This document shows, piece by piece, positions 12,457 to 24,838 of a stretch of DNA of 64,000 bases; within the stretch, counting starts at the first letter, position 1; each line of letters starts with the position of its first letter. Made by a program: the position numbers and the translations under genes. The notes under the pieces are model-generated. The model saw nothing but the letters and a program-made list of their open reading frames with translations, had not been told where the DNA came from and did not search any database. The stretch covers positions 76,901,079-76,965,078 of the forward strand of contig CM024759.1 of NCBI GenBank assembly GCA_014218235.1, written 5' to 3'. The stretch is from Colocasia esculenta. Taxonomy: Eukaryota; Streptophyta; Magnoliopsida; Alismatales; Araceae.

Positions 12457-15400
12457 AAATCAAATGCCTCAGCTGGCCCCCCGGACAATTACCCGGGAAA
12501 ACATGTTTTCTGTGGATCGAGGTCTTTCAGCCTGTGCAGAGGGTCCTCTGGATGTTCGTACACCCGGGGATGGCAAAGTCGATCCAAGCTTGATTGTTAA
12601 ACTGGATGGCTGTTATCAGTATCTGAGGGGTGACGGCTATCCGAAGCACTTCCCTTTAGATGAGCATTTATTTCCGTTTATCCAGCACTTCACTTCAAGT
12701 GATCCAGACGCGGATGACGCCACACTGATTAGAGAGAGAGTTCAATTGGAATGGGCCATTCTGGTTGGCCGGGATAGTATGCTGGGGACTTGCACATTTT
12801 CATATCTCAGTTTTCCTCCGAACTGCCCTGATTCTATTCAGTTTCCAGATGTCGGACAACTAGGTTTCTTCAGCTCCGTTACCGCTTCTATTACCCGGAC
12901 ACCGACAATTGTACCCGCTATTTGGGAGGTACATGAGCAGCCCAAGTCTGGCTTTTCTTTCTCTGGATTGAGCTTATTGCCTTCTGGTCGTGAATACACC
13001 CCGGAGGATTATTCTCAACTTTGTCTTCTTGACCGGATTCTAAGTGATTCGGCCCCAAGCTGGTATGATGGATGGTCGGTGACTTCTTCTCATCGGTTTC
13101 GCCTTGGGGCCACCGAGTGGCTTATGGGGATTTTGCACCACTACTGTGATTTACTTGAGCATGTGGGGATTCGCCATGCGGTGACTGCAGCGTTATATAG
13201 CTACCCCTGTCACACCGGTCTCCTGCAAGCTTTGGCAGAGAGATTTAATAGGAGGTTCAATACTTTTGCGACAGCGGAGGGTGAAACTTCTCTCGATTTA
13301 TGGGCTTTTCATCGGATATCTGGCCTTCCTATTTGTGGGGGTTTTATATGAGGAAGTGTGCTTGGTGATTTGTTGCACACGCGATGGTTCCACAGGTAAT
13401 GTCTTATCTCACCCCGTACAGCTTGAGATATCTTACTAAGGTCTGGCGAGACCTAGCCCGTGTGGGGAAAGAACAGGCTCCTTCGGCTTGCAAGTCAACT
13501 GTGAGGGTACTTTCAATGCATGTATCTCATTTTTCTACAATGGTCCTTTTTGTTCCATAATAGTTTCGCGGGGGATACCACTGCCTGGAGTGATTACTAT
13601 CAGTTTCTGCCCTCCTCGAAGGACCGCAGTTGGAATCCCTGTAATTGCCGGATAGGACGTATTTGGCAGACCTATCTTGCTTACTGGTTGAGTACTTTTG
13701 TTGTACCTTTTGGGGAGGATGGGTACATTCGGCCAGAGGTGCTTTATCCAGCGTGTGTCCTCGCCGATGGTCGGAGACTTGCCCTTGCGCCTGCGGCCTT
13801 GGCAAACATTTTTCATGGTTTGGAGAATCTGACTGCTAGTCTTGTGCCCCGTGACCGAGCTGTGGTTTTACCGACACACTATTTGAGTGCTTGGACCGGT
13901 TTGTTGTTACCCGGGCTGTGTAAGCAGACTCATTTGGAGCATATTTCAGCCCCTTTATTATTCTTGTTCCGAAATCGCCCAAATCAGAAGTCTTACAATC
14001 AGTTGAAGGAGGCCAGACATGCTTTGTCATTCATACCCTCGACAGATCAGGCGGGGCTGCCTTTTCATCATTGTTCATGGGGTTTTCGCCCTACTGCAGT
14101 TGAGAATTCAGATGGTACACATTATTTTCTTCCGTCTCAGCAGGAGGCACACCCATCTTTCTATAAGGGTTGTCTATGTAGTGTTCGGCCGAGTGTCCTT
14201 GTATTCCGTAAGGGCACTGCTGTGATCCTGGAGCCTTATTACCCGAACCGGTTTGCCCGCAACTTCGGCTATGATCAGGCCGTGCCACCTAATGCAGATT
14301 TTCCTCTTCAGGCAAGGCTATACAGAGGCAGCGATAGGCATCTTGTGGCTGCCAGCTGGTGGTGCTATTATATTCGTCGCGGACCTTCTCCAGCATGCGT
14401 TATCCCAGGTGCAGAAAGATCAGGTCAAATTGATATTTATTACGCCAGATGGTGGTTCCGGCATAGTAATGTATTCATGCAGCATTCCCGATTTATCCGA
14501 GAGGTTGAGGAGAGGCGATTGTGCAGGGTTGATTTGCCGCCTCTTGCTATATCGGCAGATTTTCTTAAACGAACATTCCCGGACGTTGATGCATCACTCC
14601 ACGGGCCTCGCAGAAAAGGAGAGAAATCCCTGAAGCCTCCTTCAGCAGACAAGCAAGTATATATCGGGGCTATGAATCCCTTAGTGCGGCCTTCTTCTCC
14701 GGGGTTGAAGAGTGCACAGACCCCTTCTTCTCAGAAGAAATATTTCTTGTGGCTGCACTTTCTCTCTGATTGTGGTTATCCGGCCAATGCTGAGCTTTCT
14801 AGCCCTACCCTTCCCCATGGCTTTAATAATGAGCTTTGGCCGTATGGGAAGAACATTTAAAACATTCTCTATCCCGCGTTGGCCCTGCCGAGTTCATAAC
14901 AAAGATAGAGAACTATCACTGCCTCGGGGATATTTGGAATGCTGTTCGCCAAGCGGGCAAGGTCGTGCGGTTAGGGCCTGAGAGAGTGGTGCTCCCCCCG
15001 GATTTTCTTCTATTCCGGATGGTATGTATCAAATTGCCAAAAGGGGAGATGGCTGATTTTCTTTGCCCTCAATCCTCTTTTCCTTGCTTTTTCATTCTGA
15101 CTCATTTGGGCCTATTTTCATGCTGATTTGATTTTCTGATTTCTTTTTAGAAGTTACATTGTCGTATCAGATAAGAAGAAAACAACCTTCTCCTCGTCCT
15201 AAGAAGCGACTGGGCTGTGAAGGCGGGTGGTGTTTCCAAGAGGGTAGCACGAGAACACTCCACTGAGCCTTCTTCAACCGAAGAGCCTGGTGAAACCCCC
15301 CCTTATGCTTTTTTTTTTTTTTTTATTCAGCATGTCTGGGGTAAATTTGTCAATTTCGACAAAGGTGTTGCTCACGTACGTGCGTGCCTTACACCGCTTC

Positions 15401-17617
15401 ATATCCAGCTACTCCTGTCACCACGACACCGATCTTGATCGTGATGCACAATGAAGAGGGACTGGATGATCTTGATGTGGATGATTATAACCCCACTTTC
15501 GACAGGGCACCATCTCCGAATGAGGGGGGCCTCCTAATTACAGCGGGAGCCGGAGGAGGTACAAATGTCAAACCATCTCTTTTTTTTAGTTCATCTGGCA
15601 TGACACCTTATTCCTTTCGGTATATATTCCCCCCCCCCCCCCCCCCCCCCCCTTTTTTTTTTAGGTGATGTGGAGATGGACATTAGCGTTGTTCAATTCC
15701 CACAGAGGGTCTTGACCAAGATGATCATCTCTCATATGACGAGAACATGTCCGCATCATTTCAAGAACTTCATGATTTACTTGACGTCGAGGTAGATCCA
15801 GCATTGCCAGAGTACCAAGAGGGGACCGTCACCAGCATACATAACACTGACTGGACGGAAATTCTTCAGAATGTCAGTAGGTTATTTTGACTTCCGGTCA
15901 TATTCACGTACTCATTTTTCTGGAGGTTGACTTTTTCCTTTCATTCTTTACCAGCGATTATCATCTCGGGGGCTGAGGTGCCTGGGTTCCCGACCCTTGA
16001 GGAGGGAGAAATCGCAAGGGAAATAATATCGGGGGAGAACGGTATGGAGCTTCTTTGTCCTCCTCATCTGGCCTTCTTTCCGCATGTCTTCAATTTGTTC
16101 ATTTTCTCGATTCAGGTTCAGCTCTAGTCGGTTCAGACTCTGCACATCCCATTGAGGGGGCTATATCTGGGGATTTAGAGATTGCTCCGCATGATCATTT
16201 GGGAGGAGAGCTGACAGGTAGATATGCCATTTCCTTTGCCAGATACAGTTGTTACTGACTTTCTTCCTTACTTTCTTGGCTTTTTTCATGCCTTCGTTCC
16301 TTTCCTTTCAAGCAAATAGCTTATCATGCCGATTTGCAGAAGTGACAAAGCAAAATCCGCCAGTGATTGATACCCCCTCGCAGGGGCATGAGATTGTAGA
16401 GGCCGCTATTATTGGCGAGGATAGTGTTGGTTCAGGTAATTCATTTGTCGCCCTGACCTCCATATTGCTTTGATCCCCCTTTTTTTTGTGCTGACCCATG
16501 AATTCAGCGTTGGTATCATCAGTGGGCGCGGCCACAGGAGATGTCTCCATGGTAGATGACATGGTTGAGAGTTCACCAGCTCCGGGAGTTGGCGTAGATG
16601 TTGAGGCTTCAGATGAATGATTTATGCATATCTTTTATCATTCACGCCTTGGGTGATTACGGACGTTTCTGACCTGTTCTGTGATTTGCATTGACTATTC
16701 ACCAGTGGCGACATGTTTTGCCGCAGGACAAGCGGAAGGCGGCGCTATTATAGGGGCGGCCTCCCATTGCGATTCTCCGGTTCCTCCAGGTGTGATAAAT
16801 ATGCATGCGCTGTCCATAGCAATGCCTTTTTTCTTTGCCTATTCATGATTCACTTCGCCAAATCCGCACTAATGTGTCGGTGTTTCTTTTTCCTTCTTTT
16901 TCAGCTTCTCGAGAGGCCACACCTCCTGTTTTAGCAGAGGGGGGGCTAGTCCCCGTGCGGAGGCCTGACTTTCCGCCACATGGCATAGTATGGCCCGGCG
17001 GCCCCCAGACGAGTTCGCGGCGAGGGATGGAGTTTTTAATCGAGCAATTTATCTGATCTGTCCGCGCAGTAGTGGAAGCTGAATTTCCTCCTTTCATCGA
17101 CGAGGTACGCAACCAGATGGAGACAAGCACTAGGGCATACCATCTAATGGGACTTCCCCGAGAACCGTGGATGACCGCTATAGATTCTATGTGGGGAGAA
17201 GTTCGATGTCTCCATGAAAAATCAGCACAGGAGCACATTTGTGTACAGATTTGCCAGCTTGGAGATGATATTTCAGCATTAGAGGGTCAGATTGTCGACA
17301 CCCGTACGGAGGCGGAAGCAATTAAGGCCGAAAGAGCAGAGTTAGCTTCATCTTCCGCAGTCGTGAAGGAGGAAATGATAGCTTCATCTTCCGCAGTCGT
17401 GAAGGAGGAAATGAGACTGTTGAAGCTGGCAATTGAGCGAGCGTCATTTAGGCTCGCGGAGTTGGGGCCGGTCTTGGCGGCTGCAGTTGAGGGCGAGAAG
17501 ACGGCCGCGGCCAAAATGGAGGTGGTTGATCAGAGGATGTCGACCCTTGAGCATGAGCTTGCTGCCAAGAAGTCTATGGTGATCGACCTGGAGGGGCAGA
17601 TATCTCCTTTGCCTTGA
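12392..17617 (+). pseudogene. PMD-1: multi-exon plant mobile domain gene carried antisense in element A
   Basis: Plant mobile domain proteins (MAIN/MAIL relatives) are often found in transposons; their function there is unknown. The first block (12392-13351, 319 codons) ends in LLQALAERFNRRFNTF and SLDLWAFHRISGLPICGGF, typical PMD sequence. A ~2-bp loss near 13346 shifts the frame just before a YEEVC continuation. The second block (to 14860) has WQTYLAYWLSTFVVPFGEDG and YYIRRGPSPACV; a further shift near 14836 leads into EEHLKHSLSRVGPAEF (to ~15031). Then come short acidic segments bounded by AG and GT (about 15950-16600), and a coiled-coil-like C-terminal exon (17072-17617). That exon contains a 36-bp duplication (17345-17416, ASSSAVVKEEM twice). 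Exon borders after 13506 are not resolved. The strand is opposite to gag-pol. Confidence 0.8.
15629..15662. repeat. Homopolymer tract C(24)T(10) within PMD-1
   Basis: A run of about 24 C followed by about 10 T, just before a TAG acceptor-like site. Length is likely unstable in the genome and in sequencing. Confidence 0.9.
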
Positions 17618-18120
17618 GCATATCGGCTAGAAGAAGTCCCTTTTGGCATTGTCTTTTCTCATTATTTCATTACCTCATTTCACTTTGCGGCCTTCCGAGG
17701 GCTTGTCTCGGGTTCCTATTCTGTGAATATACAAATGAAATATGAGTAATGGTGGATGTCTCTGCATTTTCTCCACCTCCTTGTTGCCTTCCTCTTTTCT
17801 CTCACTTCTTCTTCTTTCTTTCTTTTCATCATCATTTTTTTTTGAAAAATCCAACATAGAGACAAGTGTATCGTCTTTCCTCACCTTTTCCAAGGTGGGT
17901 CCTAGCCTCCTCACATCTCTTATGAAGGCGGGAAGATGTGTTCATCATTGCCTCAGTTATGACCCCTATTTTGGCCACTTATAAAGTGAACCTAGGGGTT
18001 CTTTCGTCATTGGCAACTCTTACATCTCCCTTTATCATAAGATCTGTGGGGAAACTCGATCCCAACCTCTTATGAGGTGAGAGAGACTTCCCTTACATGA
18101 ATCTTTTTTTTTTATTTACC
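17618..18120. other. Downstream region of PMD-1, no gene seen
   Basis: Pyrimidine-rich sequence including a CTTTCTTCTTCTTTC stretch near 17810. It separates PMD-1 from the repeat blocks. Convergent 3' ends of PMD-1 (+) and pol (-) are expected somewhere here. Confidence 0.4.
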
Positions 18121-19685
18121 AACTCCCGCGCCCTTTGGGTTTTCACCGGAGCTGGCCCCCTCTGACCTTTTTTCAACGCGCCCTTGCGGGTTTTCACGTT
18201 GAGGGGTTACCCGTTTTTGCCTGAGGCGCCCTTTCGGGTTTTCACCTCAGCCGGGTTTTCGACATTTTTACCCCCGAATATATGAGACGCCACATATTTG
18301 GGTCCGTCGGGGCACCTCTATTTTAAACCCCAATTTTCTGTTTCTTCCTTTTTTTTTTTTGAATGAAGTAGCTGGAGTTTTTAGATTCTGGGTTCGGCTT
18401 TTTGGGTTTTAACTTGGCCTACCTTGGTGGTTTGTTGGCCAGATTCAGATTTCGAGCATAGCCTACCTTTGTGGTTTGCTGGCTAAGGAGTGATCCATAT
18501 TTCGGGATTAGCCTACCTTTGTGGTTTGCTGGCTAAAGGGGTGATTCAGATTTCGGGATTAGCCTACCTTTGTGGTTTGCTGGCTAAGAAGTGATTCAGA
18601 TTTCAAGCTTAGCCTACCTTTGTGGTTTGCTGGCTAAGAAGTGATTCAGATTTCAAGCTTAGCCTACCTTTGTGGTTTGCTGGCTAAGGAGTTGAGTTTG
18701 ATTTCCAGTTGAATGTTGATTTGGCCGGCCATGAAGACTTGTTGGCCAAGGGCATGAGAAAGATTTCTTTTCCTTTCTCCTTTTTTTTTTTCACATTATC
18801 AATTTCGGCCCCCTTTCGGGTTTTCACCGAAACTGGCCCCCTCTAGCTTTTTCCAACGCGCCCTTGCGGGTTTTCACGTTGAGGGGTTATTCATTTTTGC
18901 CTGAGACACCCTTTCGGGTTTTCACCTCAGCCGGATTTTAGGCTTTTTTACCCTTGGTCATTCCTTTTGGGGAGTGCCCAAGTCCGCCGGGGCACCTCTA
19001 TTTTAAGCCCCATTTTTTTTAAGACCTAGCATCTACATATTCGGAATGTGATTCTTCGGTCTGTTTCTTGGAAATTCAGAAAGCTGGCTTTCATGATTTT
19101 GATAGCTGAGGATTCAGGGTTTGTTCCAGTCCAACCTATCCTAAGGGTTTTCTTTCTCCTTGCTCACATAGATCTAGGGTATGAGTTTTGGATTTGATCC
19201 GCCTCTAAGGTTTGATGGCCAAAGGTTTGGGTATCTAGGGAGGTTTATGAATTTTGTGGCTAGAGATTTGAGGTTTCCCTTTGACCCGCCTTTGTGGTTT
19301 ATCGGTCAAAGGTTTGGAATTTAGGATTCGAGGTTTTGGCTGGCTTTCATGATTCTGGATCAGAGAGATGGTTGTCAAGGTGGGGCAAGGATGAGCACAT
19401 CAAAGTGGGGTGTATAGTGTTTCCCTTTTCGGTAGTCATTCATTTGTTCTTCCTTTTTTTTTACCGTCCTCGACGCCCTTTCGGGTTTTCGCCGCGGTCG
19501 GCCCCATTTAGCTTTTTCCAACGCGCCCATGTGGGTTTTCACGTTGAGGGGTTACCCATTTTTGCCTGAGGCGCCCTTTCGGGTTTTCACCTCAACCGGG
19601 TTCTAGGCCTTTTTGCCCTTAGCCACACTTAGGATGGGCATGGCTAAGTTCGCCGGGGCACCTCTATTTTAAACCCCATTTTTTT
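18121..19685. repeat. Three ~200-bp repeat blocks between integrase and PMD-1 of element A
   Basis: Blocks at about 18121-18345, 18803-19020 and 19463-19685 repeat in the same order: CCCTTTCGGGTTTTCACC, then GCGGGTTTTCACGTTGAGGG, TTTTTGCCTGAGGCGCCC and GGGGCACCTCTATTTTAA. The period is 660-680 bp. Spacer one holds a 50-bp tandem array; spacer two holds more diverged GGTTTGATGGCCAAAGG-type repeats, so the larger unit was itself duplicated. This is the usual position of noncoding repeats in long Tat elements. Confidence 0.85.
18417..18695. repeat. Tandem array of ~6 units of 50 bp
   Basis: Units start GCCTACCTTTGTGGTTTGCT at 18461, 18511, 18562, 18612 and 18662. A diverged first unit is at 18417. 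The last units are identical or nearly so, and there are no unique spacers, so this is not a CRISPR-like array. Confidence 0.9.
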
Positions 19686-19697
19686 TTCAAATGTATC

Positions 19698-20912
19698 TCA
19701 TGATGATCGCCCAAGAAATTCATGTTCTGGCGCATAGTATGTTTTCAAATGTTTGCCGTTCAACGGGGGAAAGGGCTTTTCTCCTTTGTTGTCGACGAGC
19801 ATGTATCCACCCCCTTCATAGACTTCTGAGACAACATAGGGTCCATGCCAATTAGGTTTGAGTTTACCAGCTGATCGGCCGGCCATGACTTCTTTGACCA
19901 TGACAAGGTCTCCTTTTTTGAATACGCAGAGCTTGACCAACTTGTCATAGGCTCGCGTCATTTGGGCTTGATATGCTTGGAGATGTTTGTAGGCCCCCAA
20001 CCTTTTTCCTTCTAAATTAGACAGTTCTTCTAGCCTTCTTTCTATCTCATTTTGTTCTTGAGGTTGTAGGCCGGTGTGAACAGTTATCCTATAGGAGGAC
20101 ATTTCAATTTCAATTGGGATCATTGCTTCTGCTCCGTATACCAAGGATAATGGTGAACATCCGATAGGAGTTTTATAGACTGTTCGGTATGCCCAGAGAG
20201 CTTCATGCAACTTTTCTGCCCACTCCCGTCTGCGGCTGCCGACTATCTTGGCAAGTAGCTTGCACAGTGTCTTATTGAAGGCTTCAGCTAAACCATTGGC
20301 TTGTGGATTGTAGACAGTCGATGTTCTCCAATCTATGTGGAATTTGGCCGCCAGTGCATATACTCTTTTGTTTCTGAATGGCGTGCCGTTATCTGAGATG
20401 ATTCTGTTGGGAGTGCCAAACCGATATATAATGTGTTGCCTGACAAATCTGGCGACGGTTTCTCCTGTCACTTCCCGAAGGGGGACTGCTTCAGCCCATC
20501 GAGAGAAGTAGTCAGTTGCAGCCAATATGAATTTATGCCCTTTAGAGGATTGTGGGAATGGTCCCACAATATCCATCCCCCATTCTGCGAACGGCCATGT
20601 GGGTGCCGTTGGATGGAGGGAATTGGGGGGTCTCCTTGGTATAGTACCAAAAGCCTGGCATTCATGACATGTACGGGCGTATTGATTACAGTCCGCGTAC
20701 ATGGTGGGCCAATAAAACCCTTTCAGCTTGATGTTCATCTTCATTTTATCTCATGCTTGGTGCACGCCGCATAGTCCGGAGTGAACTTCATGCATAATGG
20801 TTTTCGCCTCCTTCAGGGAGAGACACCTTAGAAGAACAGACCTGTCCTTTTCATGGACAGGTCTATAGAGTTGATCAGCAATTAATTGATAGGATGTCGC
20901 CCTTCGCAGCAA
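19698..20912 (-). pseudogene. Integrase domain of element A
   Basis: Integrase inserts retroelement DNA into the host genome. The open part (348 codons from 20744) carries the second half of the zinc site (C26, C29) and the catalytic D58 (GMDIVGPFP), D118 (ISDNGTPF) and E154 (NGLAEAFNKT). A KLKPNWHGPYVV C-terminal segment follows; no chromodomain is seen. The first half of the HHCC zinc site, MHEVHSGLCGVHQA, lies upstream in the same frame but is cut by a TGA at 20751-20753. A TAG at 20913-20915 separates it from RNase H. The three catalytic residues are present, but the polyprotein is interrupted. Confidence 0.93.
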
Positions 20913-23036
20913 CTACACCCTTTCTGCCCGGTCTGGGGGTAGCCAACCATTCTTTATTTTGATGATGGGCTCGCGCCAATCTTCTTCTTGGGCGGCATTA
21001 TCTTCTTCTAGAAGGTTAACTTCTAAAGTTTCTGGTTCAGGTTCTTCTTCAAGCATACTGGGCATGAGCCTCATGTGTCTGACTGTTATATCAAGCTCTC
21101 CTTCGGGAGGTAGCTTTATGGCAGATGCCAGCTTGGCAAGGGCATCCGCCTGAGAATTCTTGCTTCTGGGTACATGGCTTATTTCAAACAGGTAGAACCT
21201 CTCCCTGAGTTTCAACACCATGGTATGATAAGGGATTAAGTCCTGTTTCCGGACATCATAATCCCCCGTGACTTGTCGGACAATCAATTGAGAGTCTCCA
21301 TAGACTTTAATGCATATGATGTTCATTTCAAGCGCCAATTGGAGCCCCACAATTAGTGCTTCATATTCTGCCTCATTGTTGGTCATGGGTTTCATGAGGG
21401 CACAGGAGTTATGGAGGATTCCCCCCTGTGGAGTGACCAGGACGATACCGGCTCCCGAGGCAAATGCTGTGGAACCATCATCTTGTTTGATCATTCGGGA
21501 AGCGCCATCAAAATAAAGCTCCCAACATGGTAAATTGATGGTGAGGGCCTCATCATGTTTCTGAGGAGAAGTTTCTGTCTGACCTTCCACCTGCTGATGA
21601 GGTGCAAGTGTTTCTTCTTCAGGGAGTTGGAAGTTGAGAGGAGAGTCTGCTGGGAGCGGATGTGCCGCCAAGAAATCTGCCATCCCCTGACCTTTAATTG
21701 CCTTTCGTGGAATGAATTTGATATCAAACTCCATGAGGAGCAAAGCCCATTTGCCTAGTCTTCCTGACAATACTGGCTGATTGAAAAGGATCTTGAGTGG
21801 ATCTATTTTTGATATTAGGTCCACTTGGTGTGACAGTAGGTAATGCCTCATCTTTTTCACGGCAAAGACCAGCGCCAAACACACCTTTTCTATGGGTGGA
21901 TAGCGGCGTTCAGGACCCACCAACTTCCTGCTGAGGTAGTATAGTGGTTGTTCTTTGCCTTCTTCATTCACTTGAGCCAATAAGGCTCCCAGTGAAGCAT
22001 CCATGGCGGCTATATAGAGAATGAGTGATTTTCCTTTGATTGGCACCCCCAATACATGAGGGGTGAGGAGATAGTCCTTGATCTGATCAAAGGCATTTTG
22101 GCATTCTTCATCCCATATGAATGGCACCCCTTTCTTCATCAGCTTGCCAAAGGGGGCGCATCTCCCTGAGAGGTTGGAGATGAATCGCCTGATGTAAGCT
22201 AGCCTGCCTTGAAGCGACCTCAGCTCAGTTATGTTTCTTGGTGGGGGCAGCCCTCGGATAGCTTTGATTTTGTCCGGGTCAATTTCTATCCCCCAATATC
22301 TGACAACAAAGCCGAGGAACTTGCCACTTGACACACCAAAGGCGCACTTCATTGGATTTATTTTCAATTGATATTGGCGAAGCCTTTCAAAGACCTGCCG
22401 CAAATCTGCCAGATGGTTCTCTCGCCTTTTTGATTTGACGACGAGGTCATCAACATAGCATTCGACCAGATCATGAATCATTTCATCAAAGATCTTGGTC
22501 ATGGCCCTCTGATAGGTGGCACCAGCATTTTTCAGGCTGAAGGGCATTCTCTTGTAGTTGAAAATCCCTTTGGGGGATCTAAAGGCGGTGTACGTCTTGT
22601 CTTCAACAGCCATGCGGATTTGATTATATCCTGACGAGCCATCCATGAATGACAATGTCTCATGTCCCGTAGTCATATCGACCATGGTTTCAGTGATCGG
22701 GATTGGGAAGTCATCTTTTGGACAGGCTTTGTTCAAATCTCTGTAGTCGATGCAGATTCGGACTTGACTGCTTTTCTTCTTCACAGGGACTATGTTGGCG
22801 AGCCAAATTGGGTACATGCATGGCTCTGTAAAGTCCACCTGCAAGAGCTTGACGACCTCAGCATTGACTTTGAGCTCTAGTTCATGACGCATGTGTCTTT
22901 GGGGTTGTTTTACTGGTCTAGCATCAGGGAATATTGACAGCTCATGTTCAGCCACCGAAGAATCTAGGCCAGGCATCTCTTTGTAAGTCCAGGCAAAACA
23001 GTCTTTGTATTCCATCAGGAGTTGTTTGTAGGACTA
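20913..23036 (-). pseudogene. Reverse transcriptase plus two RNase H domains of element A
   Basis: 700 codons from 23015 (upstream limit is a TAG at 23034-23036). RT copies the RNA genome: D125 (SFMDGSSGYNQI) and YVDD at 187-190 are the catalytic residues. The first, gypsy-type RNase H follows (D339, E376, D405, D447). Then comes a second RNase H of the archaeal type, with D503 (LYFDGAS), E550 (NNEAEYEAL), D574 (YGDSQL) and D624 (SQADALAKLAS). The second domain is typical of Tat elements. Both RNase H domains retain their acidic residues. Same frame as integrase and as the linker ORF upstream. Confidence 0.95.
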
Positions 23037-23726
23037 CCTTTCTTCCTTATTGAGTAGAGCACTTATGAATATTGGTCGAGGATCCCCCGGCTCCCCGAGG
23101 TTGAGTTCAATTAATTCATCTACAGTAGCCTGTCCGCCATCTTCAAGTTCACGCAGGGCTGACTGTAGATCGATGAAGTCTTTCTCCTCATTTGAGTTGG
23201 CGACATACCCCTCATAATGTTCTGGATTGTCGGCGACAGTGGCCTAGAATTGATGATTTTCTTCTTCAGAGTTCTCTTGAGGTGGAGGAACACCTACGAA
23301 TGTTGGTTGCTCTCCCTGTTCTTGTTCTTCATTTGTGGAGTCAGATTGCTTCTCTCCCGACTGCTCCTCATTCGACGGGGGTAGAACCCCCAGGGTATTG
23401 ACCGCATAGTAGACCTCAAAGACCGGCCTCCGGTCGTACCCGAGCCCTCTTGTGTCTTTCTTGGAGAAGGGCGGTTGCCCCCGGACATGCTTTGGGTTCC
23501 ACATCTGTTGGAAGTATTCATGCCGGGAAGCTTCTTCCGCCTGTGAGATCTTTTGTTTTTGGCACATCCTCCTAATGTGATGAGGCATATCATCCATCTC
23601 TTCTATGGGTTCGAGGATATTTTGTGGTACTTCGCTCCACCTGAAATCATCAATCGGAGGCACATGGGGGACTAGATCTCCCCTATAGAAGACAATGGGC
23701 TTGATTTCTTCGCCCCTCTTCTGCAT
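23037..23726 (-). pseudogene. Protease-RT linker of element A
   Basis: Same frame as RT. The open part 23244-23726 (160 codons) is Q/E-rich with no domain I recognise. It ends in a TAG at 23244-23246, after which the frame runs on (AQ-poor acidic segment) to the TAG at 23034. Likely the spacer between protease and RT in the polyprotein. Confidence 0.6.
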
Positions 23727-23758
23727 TTCCTTTGTCTGATGAGTGACGATAAATGTCT

Positions 23759-24838
23759 TTAGTTTTTCAACTCTGTTTTCTTCTCTCGGAAGGGCAGCTG
23801 CATGGTCGCGGGTGGTAGAGAAATGCTTCTATCAATGGCTCGACCAATCACATTTGCTTCGAAGTTGATTTCTCGCCTTTCTGGCTGGTTTGGGGTTGCT
23901 TCCGGAGCATCATTTTGGAGACTTAGACGGTGAATTTTTAGGAGTTCCTTGTTCACCGTGAAGAGCTCATTTGTATCCTCATCATCTTCCTCTTCGACGT
24001 TGACTTTATGCTTGCCTTTGTCCTTTACTTGACTTAGTAGCTCAACTGAAGGCTCGCCGAAATATAGTTGGGCGTCGGTCAAGTTGCATTCATTTGGCCG
24101 AAAGGGAGCCCGATCAGCGAAGACAGTATGTTGTTCACCACCTTTTGCATATTTAATACACTGGTGGAGTGTGGAGGGGATGACCCAATTTTCATGGAGC
24201 CAGGGTCTCCCCAACAAGGCCTTGTATGAGGTATTGGCATTGATGATGTAGAACACCGCCTTCGTGGTGAAGTCGCCCAACATCAGTTCTACTTCCACCC
24301 TGCCTAGGGCATTTTCTGAATTTTGGTTGAACCCGGAGATTCTCACATCATTCACCCTCTGTAGATAGGGGACCAGGTATAAAGACTCAAAGGTCTTGAG
24401 GGGCATTATGTTGACTGATGCCCTAGGATCAACTAAGATCCGGTTGAGTTCGTGCCCGTTGACTTTGCCTTGCATATAAAGCAGGCAATTATGGCATGGC
24501 GTGGACAACAACATGTCTTTGTCAGAAAAAGTGACCTCTGCAGCCAATGCTTCATAGGTTTGGGCCTGAGCTTCAGCCACATGGGTTTCATAAACTTCAG
24601 GTTGCTGGAGAATCTTTACGAGAGCTTCCCTCAATTCTTTGCTCCAGGCAATGGCATCCCACACAGTCACACTGGCGGGAAACCGTTTCATTTGTTGGAT
24701 GATCTTTCGATCAGCTCTAGCCCGGATCTGGTCTAGTGGCGCGACCATTTGCTCCAGAGATTTGGGAGGATACATGAGTTTACTACTCTCCTCGAGTTCT
24801 GGTTTGTCGCCTTCCTTTTCTCTGAACAGCGGGGCCAA
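23759..24838 (-). pseudogene. Aspartic protease of element A, active-site glycine lost
   Basis: Retropepsins cut the gag-pol polyprotein. 359 codons in a frame different from RT. The active-site loop reads ILVDPRASVN (D137, R139): the usual D-x-G-[AS] glycine is arginine (AGG), which a single G-to-A change from GGG would give. The flap/second half includes YKALLGRPWLHENWVIP, a Tat protease signature. The loss of the glycine suggests an inactive enzyme. Confidence 0.85.

Noticed and set aside
15629..15662. C24T10 tract as a functional signal
   Set aside because: Homopolymers of this length are prone to sequencing and assembly error; no other support.
18417..18695. Regular 50-bp repeats, CRISPR-like at first glance
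   Set aside because: Units abut without unique spacers, in a plant retrotransposon.
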